Shown here piece by piece: positions 5,407 through 7,264 of a stretch of 7,264 nucleotides of DNA. How positions within the stretch are numbered: position 1 is the stretch's first letter; each line of letters starts with the position of its first letter. The notes beneath the pieces were generated by a model. That model had not been told where the DNA came from, did not search any database, and worked only from the letters and a program-made list of their open reading frames with translations. Source of the DNA: CAJBVG01 sp943360385. Its GTDB lineage: Bacteria; Bacteroidota; Bacteroidia; Sphingobacteriales; Sphingobacteriaceae. The stretch covers positions 1 to 7,264 of the forward strand of contig CALRIM020000156.1 in assembly GCA_943360385.1 (NCBI GenBank). Direction: 5' to 3'. The translations under genes were made by a program, and so were the position numbers.

Positions 5407-6939
5407 CTAAAACGGTATATCTCCCATATCATCATTCATCCTACTTGGTCTCACAATAATATTCGGACTGTTATCAAATCCAGAATTCGGACCTAAATTA
5501 GAGAAGATAGGGTTGCCATAATCGGTGGCATCGTAATCGGCAAATTTTACGTACTCACCAATGTATCTAAGGGTTACAGAGCCCACAGCTCCGTTACGAT
5601 GTTTAGCAATAATAATTTCTGCAGTGCCTTTGGTGTTATTTCCATCTTCATCTACTTCGAAGCCGTAATATTCCGGACGGTAAATAAACAATACCATATC
5701 GGCATCTTGTTCAATAGAACCCGATTCACGTAAATCCGAAAGCATTGGTTTTTTTGTACCCCCACGGGTTTCCACCGCTCTACTTAATTGCGATAAAGCA
5801 AGTACTGGAACGTTTAGTTCTTTGGCGATACTTTTTAATGCTCTAGAGATTGCTGAAATTTCTTGCTCTCTATTTCCACTTCGTTGATCACCCGAACCTA
5901 CCATCAGTTGAAGGTAGTCGATAATAATCATATCAATATCGTGCTGCGCTTTTAATCGGCGACATTTTGCTCTAAGTTCAAATATGTTGAGGGAAGGAGT
6001 ATCATCTATAAAGATTCCCGATTCAGATAAACGTCCAACTTTCGTTAACAATTGTTGCCATTCTGCATCTGTTAAATCGCCTTTCTTTAATTTCTCTGCT
6101 GGTATTTCTACTTCCGCTGCAATTAAACGATTCGTTAATTGTACAGCAGCCATCTCTAACGAGAAGATGGCAATTTTTTTCTTACCAATTAAACTTGCAT
6201 TACGCGCCAAACTCAATACGAACGCGGTTTTACCCATCGCCGGACGAGCAGCAATAATTACTAAATCGGAATTCTGCCAACCAGAAGTCATACGATCTAA
6301 TTCTGTAAATCCAGAAGGTACGCCCGTTAATCCATCTACACGATCTTTTAATTCTTCGAGCAACTGAATAGACTTGGTTATTAAAGAACCCATGTCGTAC
6401 GATTCTCTACGCAAGTTTCCTTCGGCAATAGCGAATAAGTTTTTCTCTGCTTTATCTAATAATTGAAGTACATCGGTAGTATCTTCATAAGCACTGCTAA
6501 TAATTTCAGAAGAAATACTAATTAATTCTCTTTGAATATATTTTTCAGAAATAATACGCGCATGGAACTCAATGTTTGCTGAGGAAGCCACACGATTAGT
6601 AAGCTCTGTAATGTAATAAGCACCACCAACAATTTCTAACTCACCAGTTTGGCGTAGTCTATTGGTAACCGTTAAAAGGTCTACTGGTAGAGAACTCTGA
6701 AATAAATGCTGAATAGCTTTAAAAATTTTCTGATTCGCATCCACATAAAATGTTTCAGGTTTCAAAACGTCGATAACAGAACTTAAAGCATCCTTCTCCA
6801 ACATCAATGCACCTAATACCGCTTCCTCCAAATCTATTGCCTGCGGAGGCAATTTGCCCATGTGTCCACCAATATTATTTACTGTTTTCTTACGGTCGCT
6901 TCTTGTTCTTATATTCGAATTTTGATCATTCTCCATCAT
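5407..6939 (-). CDS. dnaB: replicative DNA helicase DnaB
   Basis: The product is 510 residues. After a basic, probably flexible leader (1-30), the N-terminal helical domain begins at LPPQAIDLEEAVLGALM (30-46) and runs to about 130. A linker helix region (about 160-200) precedes the RecA-like domain: TGVPSGFTELDRMTSGW (205-221), Walker A ARPAMGKTA (231-239), FSLEM (259-263), Walker B IIIDYLQL (338-345), LSQLSRAVE (382-390) and SDLRESGSIEQDADMVLFIYRPEYY (401-425), which holds the arginine-finger region. It forms the hexameric 5'-3' helicase at the fork. No intein interrupts the P-loop or the other usual insertion sites. The C-terminus ends DDMGDIPF, resembling the SSB tail. A second ATG at 6936 is an alternative start. 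The stop abuts array B-right; a -7 promoter element sits just before the start. Confidence 0.97.
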   Translation of the reverse strand: MMENDQNSNIRTRSDRKKTVNNIGGHMGKLPPQAIDLEEAVLGALMLEKDALSSVIDVLKPETFYVDANQKIFKAIQHLFQSSLPVDLLTVTNRLRQTGELEIVGGAYYITELTNRVASSANIEFHARIISEKYIQRELISISSEIISSAYEDTTDVLQLLDKAEKNLFAIAEGNLRRESYDMGSLITKSIQLLEELKDRVDGLTGVPSGFTELDRMTSGWQNSDLVIIAARPAMGKTAFVLSLARNASLIGKKKIAIFSLEMAAVQLTNRLIAAEVEIPAEKLKKGDLTDAEWQQLLTKVGRLSESGIFIDDTPSLNIFELRAKCRRLKAQHDIDMIIIDYLQLMVGSGDQRSGNREQEISAISRALKSIAKELNVPVLALSQLSRAVETRGGTKKPMLSDLRESGSIEQDADMVLFIYRPEYYGFEVDEDGNNTKGTAEIIIAKHRNGAVGSVTLRYIGEYVKFADYDATDYGNPIFSNLGPNSGFDNSPNIIVRPSRMNDDMGDIPF

Positions 6940-6943
6940 GAAA

Positions 6944-6951
6944 CAAATTTA
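6944..6951 (-). promoter_or_regulatory. candidate -7 element for dnaB
   Basis: On the minus strand these bases read TAAATTTG, a match to TAnnTTTG, ending five bases before the dnaB ATG at 6939. A start site at the usual distance would fall on or beside the first ATG, implying a leaderless or near-leaderless transcript, or use of the second ATG at 6936. No convincing -33 TTTG box is seen. A chance match in AT-rich DNA cannot be excluded. Confidence 0.4.
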
Positions 6952-6989
6952 GGTTTTAGCTTGGAATTTTTAGTGATTGTTGAAAGATT

Positions 6990-7027
6990 ATTCGTGTGCT
7001 CGTATGCTCTTGTGCGCGTGTGCTCGT
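6990..7027 (+). repeat. array C-left: GTGTGCTC-family repeats
   Basis: After ATTC the array contains four consecutive 8-mers: GTGTGCTC, GTATGCTC, TTGTGCGC, GTGTGCTC, then GT. It belongs to the same repeat family and orientation as B-left but lacks internal 7-mer spacers and is only 38 bp long. It lies about 40 bp upstream of the candidate dnaB -7 element, so it could also influence that promoter. Confidence 0.85.
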
Positions 7028-7073
7028 TTTCTATTTCCTAGGTCTTGGACAATAACCTTATTCAGTGGTTAAA

Positions 7074-7228
7074 TTACTATCGACACTATGACTCAAGTCG
7101 GAGCTTTTGAAATTTCGGACTTTTCAATCAATAATGCCACAATATCCAACTACTAAGGAAAGGGGCTTGCAACTAGCTAAAAAGGTTCCCTACAAATGCT
7201 CCGACGCGATTTATCACGTCGATAGTAA
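7074..7228. ncRNA. candidate structured RNA or long imperfect stem within element C
   Basis: TTACTATCGAC (7074-7084) is the exact reverse complement of GTCGATAGTAA (7218-7228). Nested inside, GTCGGAGC (7097-7104) is the exact reverse complement of GCTCCGAC (7198-7205). The two stems are separated by 12 bases on each side, so they stack into one 31-nt-per-arm structure with a symmetric internal loop. A smaller hairpin (TTGAAA 7107-7112 with TTTCAA 7122-7127) lies further in. The symmetry suggests a folded RNA or cruciform, or the ends of an embedded palindromic repeat. No matching RNA family is recognised. Short ORFs here (7088-7156 and 7134-7232) lack support. Strand cannot be assigned. Confidence 0.4.
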
Positions 7229-7243
7229 CTAGATTTATCTTTC

Positions 7244-7264
7244 GGGCACACGAGCACATGAATA
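7244..7264 (-). repeat. array C-right: inverted partner of C-left (truncated by window)
   Basis: The bases contain GGGCACAC, then GAGCACAT, then GAATA, the inverted form of the GTGTGCTC family. It continues past the window end, so its length is unknown. It forms a pair with 6990-7027 around the structured interior. Confidence 0.75.

Larger units (their letters stand above)
6990..7264. mobile_element. element C: same repeat arrays enclosing a non-coding structured interior (right end cut)
   Basis: Two short arrays of the element-B repeat family lie in inverted orientation around about 216 bp. The interior has no four-helix-bundle gene and no convincing ORF. It instead has a nested inverted repeat spanning 7074-7228. 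The element begins about 50 bp upstream of the dnaB start and runs off the window, so its right boundary is unknown. It looks like a protein-less relative of element B, but that relation rests on the shared terminal repeats only; I see no interior similarity between the two. Confidence 0.45.

Noticed and set aside
5984..6367. 127-codon plus-strand ORF opposite dnaB
   Set aside because: Antisense shadow of the conserved DnaB ATPase region.
5407..6939. Intein in DnaB
   Set aside because: The reading frame is continuous through the P-loop, Walker B and arginine-finger regions at normal spacing; total length of 510 residues leaves no room for an intein.
7088..7156. 22-codon plus-strand ORF (starts MTQVGAFEISDF) in element C
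   Set aside because: Too short to support, no ribosome site, and it lies within the symmetrical internal loop and stem of the inverted repeat.
7134..7232. 32-codon plus-strand ORF inside element C ending KCSDAIYHVDSN
   Set aside because: The end is encoded by the two right-hand stem arms of the nested inverted repeat, there is no start signal, and length alone is not significant. It deserves a look only if the interior proves to be repeated in other genomes with the frame kept.
6990..7264. Retron msr-msd or tRNA in the structured interior of element C
   Set aside because: No reverse transcriptase is present in the window, and no cloverleaf with conserved T-arm and anticodon arm can be drawn; the paired arms are only the nested stems described.

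Overview
The window looks like chromosomal DNA of a low-GC member of the Bacteroidota. The grounds are the gene order etfB-etfA-bifunctional nuclease, the protein sequences, TAnnTTTG-type -7 promoter elements in front of etfB and dnaB, and the general lack of Shine-Dalgarno sequences. I cannot name the genus. No rRNA, tRNA, CRISPR array or intein is visible.

Layout. Positions 1-151 (minus) hold the 5' end of a DUF1905-like gene cut by the window edge. An AT-rich divergent spacer carries a 26-bp near-perfect inverted repeat. Next is a small Xre-type HTH gene (397-705, plus). A minus-strand operon follows, transcribed etfB (3204-2467), etfA (2435-1458), then a DUF151/UVR bifunctional nuclease gene (1444-842). 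From a short divergent promoter region, a TPR protein gene (3258-3596) and a two-domain ChrA-family transporter gene (3577-4761) run on the plus strand with overlapping ends. After a small four-helix-bundle gene (4952-5314, plus), the replicative helicase gene dnaB (6939-5407) runs on the minus strand.

The ordinary genes are core metabolism and replication. The unusual part lies between them. Three intergenic intervals carry paired arrays of short degenerate 8-9 bp units, the two arrays of each pair in inverted orientation. Element B (4762-5406) has two arrays of about 118 bp built on GTGTGCTC. They enclose a protein of the 23S rRNA intervening-sequence (S23/TIGR02436) four-helix-bundle family. 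Both arrays abut the stop codons of the flanking convergent genes, and the right array encodes the last eight residues and stop of the enclosed gene. Element C (6990 to beyond 7264) uses the same unit but encloses about 216 bp with no convincing gene and a nested inverted repeat able to fold into a long stem. Element A (705-838) uses a different unit (AATTTGRAC plus 8-mers) with a similar layout and an interior of about 73 bp.

My inference is that these are related mobile or domesticated IVS-like intergenic elements. B would be the form carrying the protein, and A and C protein-less or differently loaded forms. Transcripts across each would fold into long hairpins at gene ends. The arrays and their symmetry are read directly from the sequence; mobility, the link between the three, and any role of the protein in RNA folding or processing are hypotheses.
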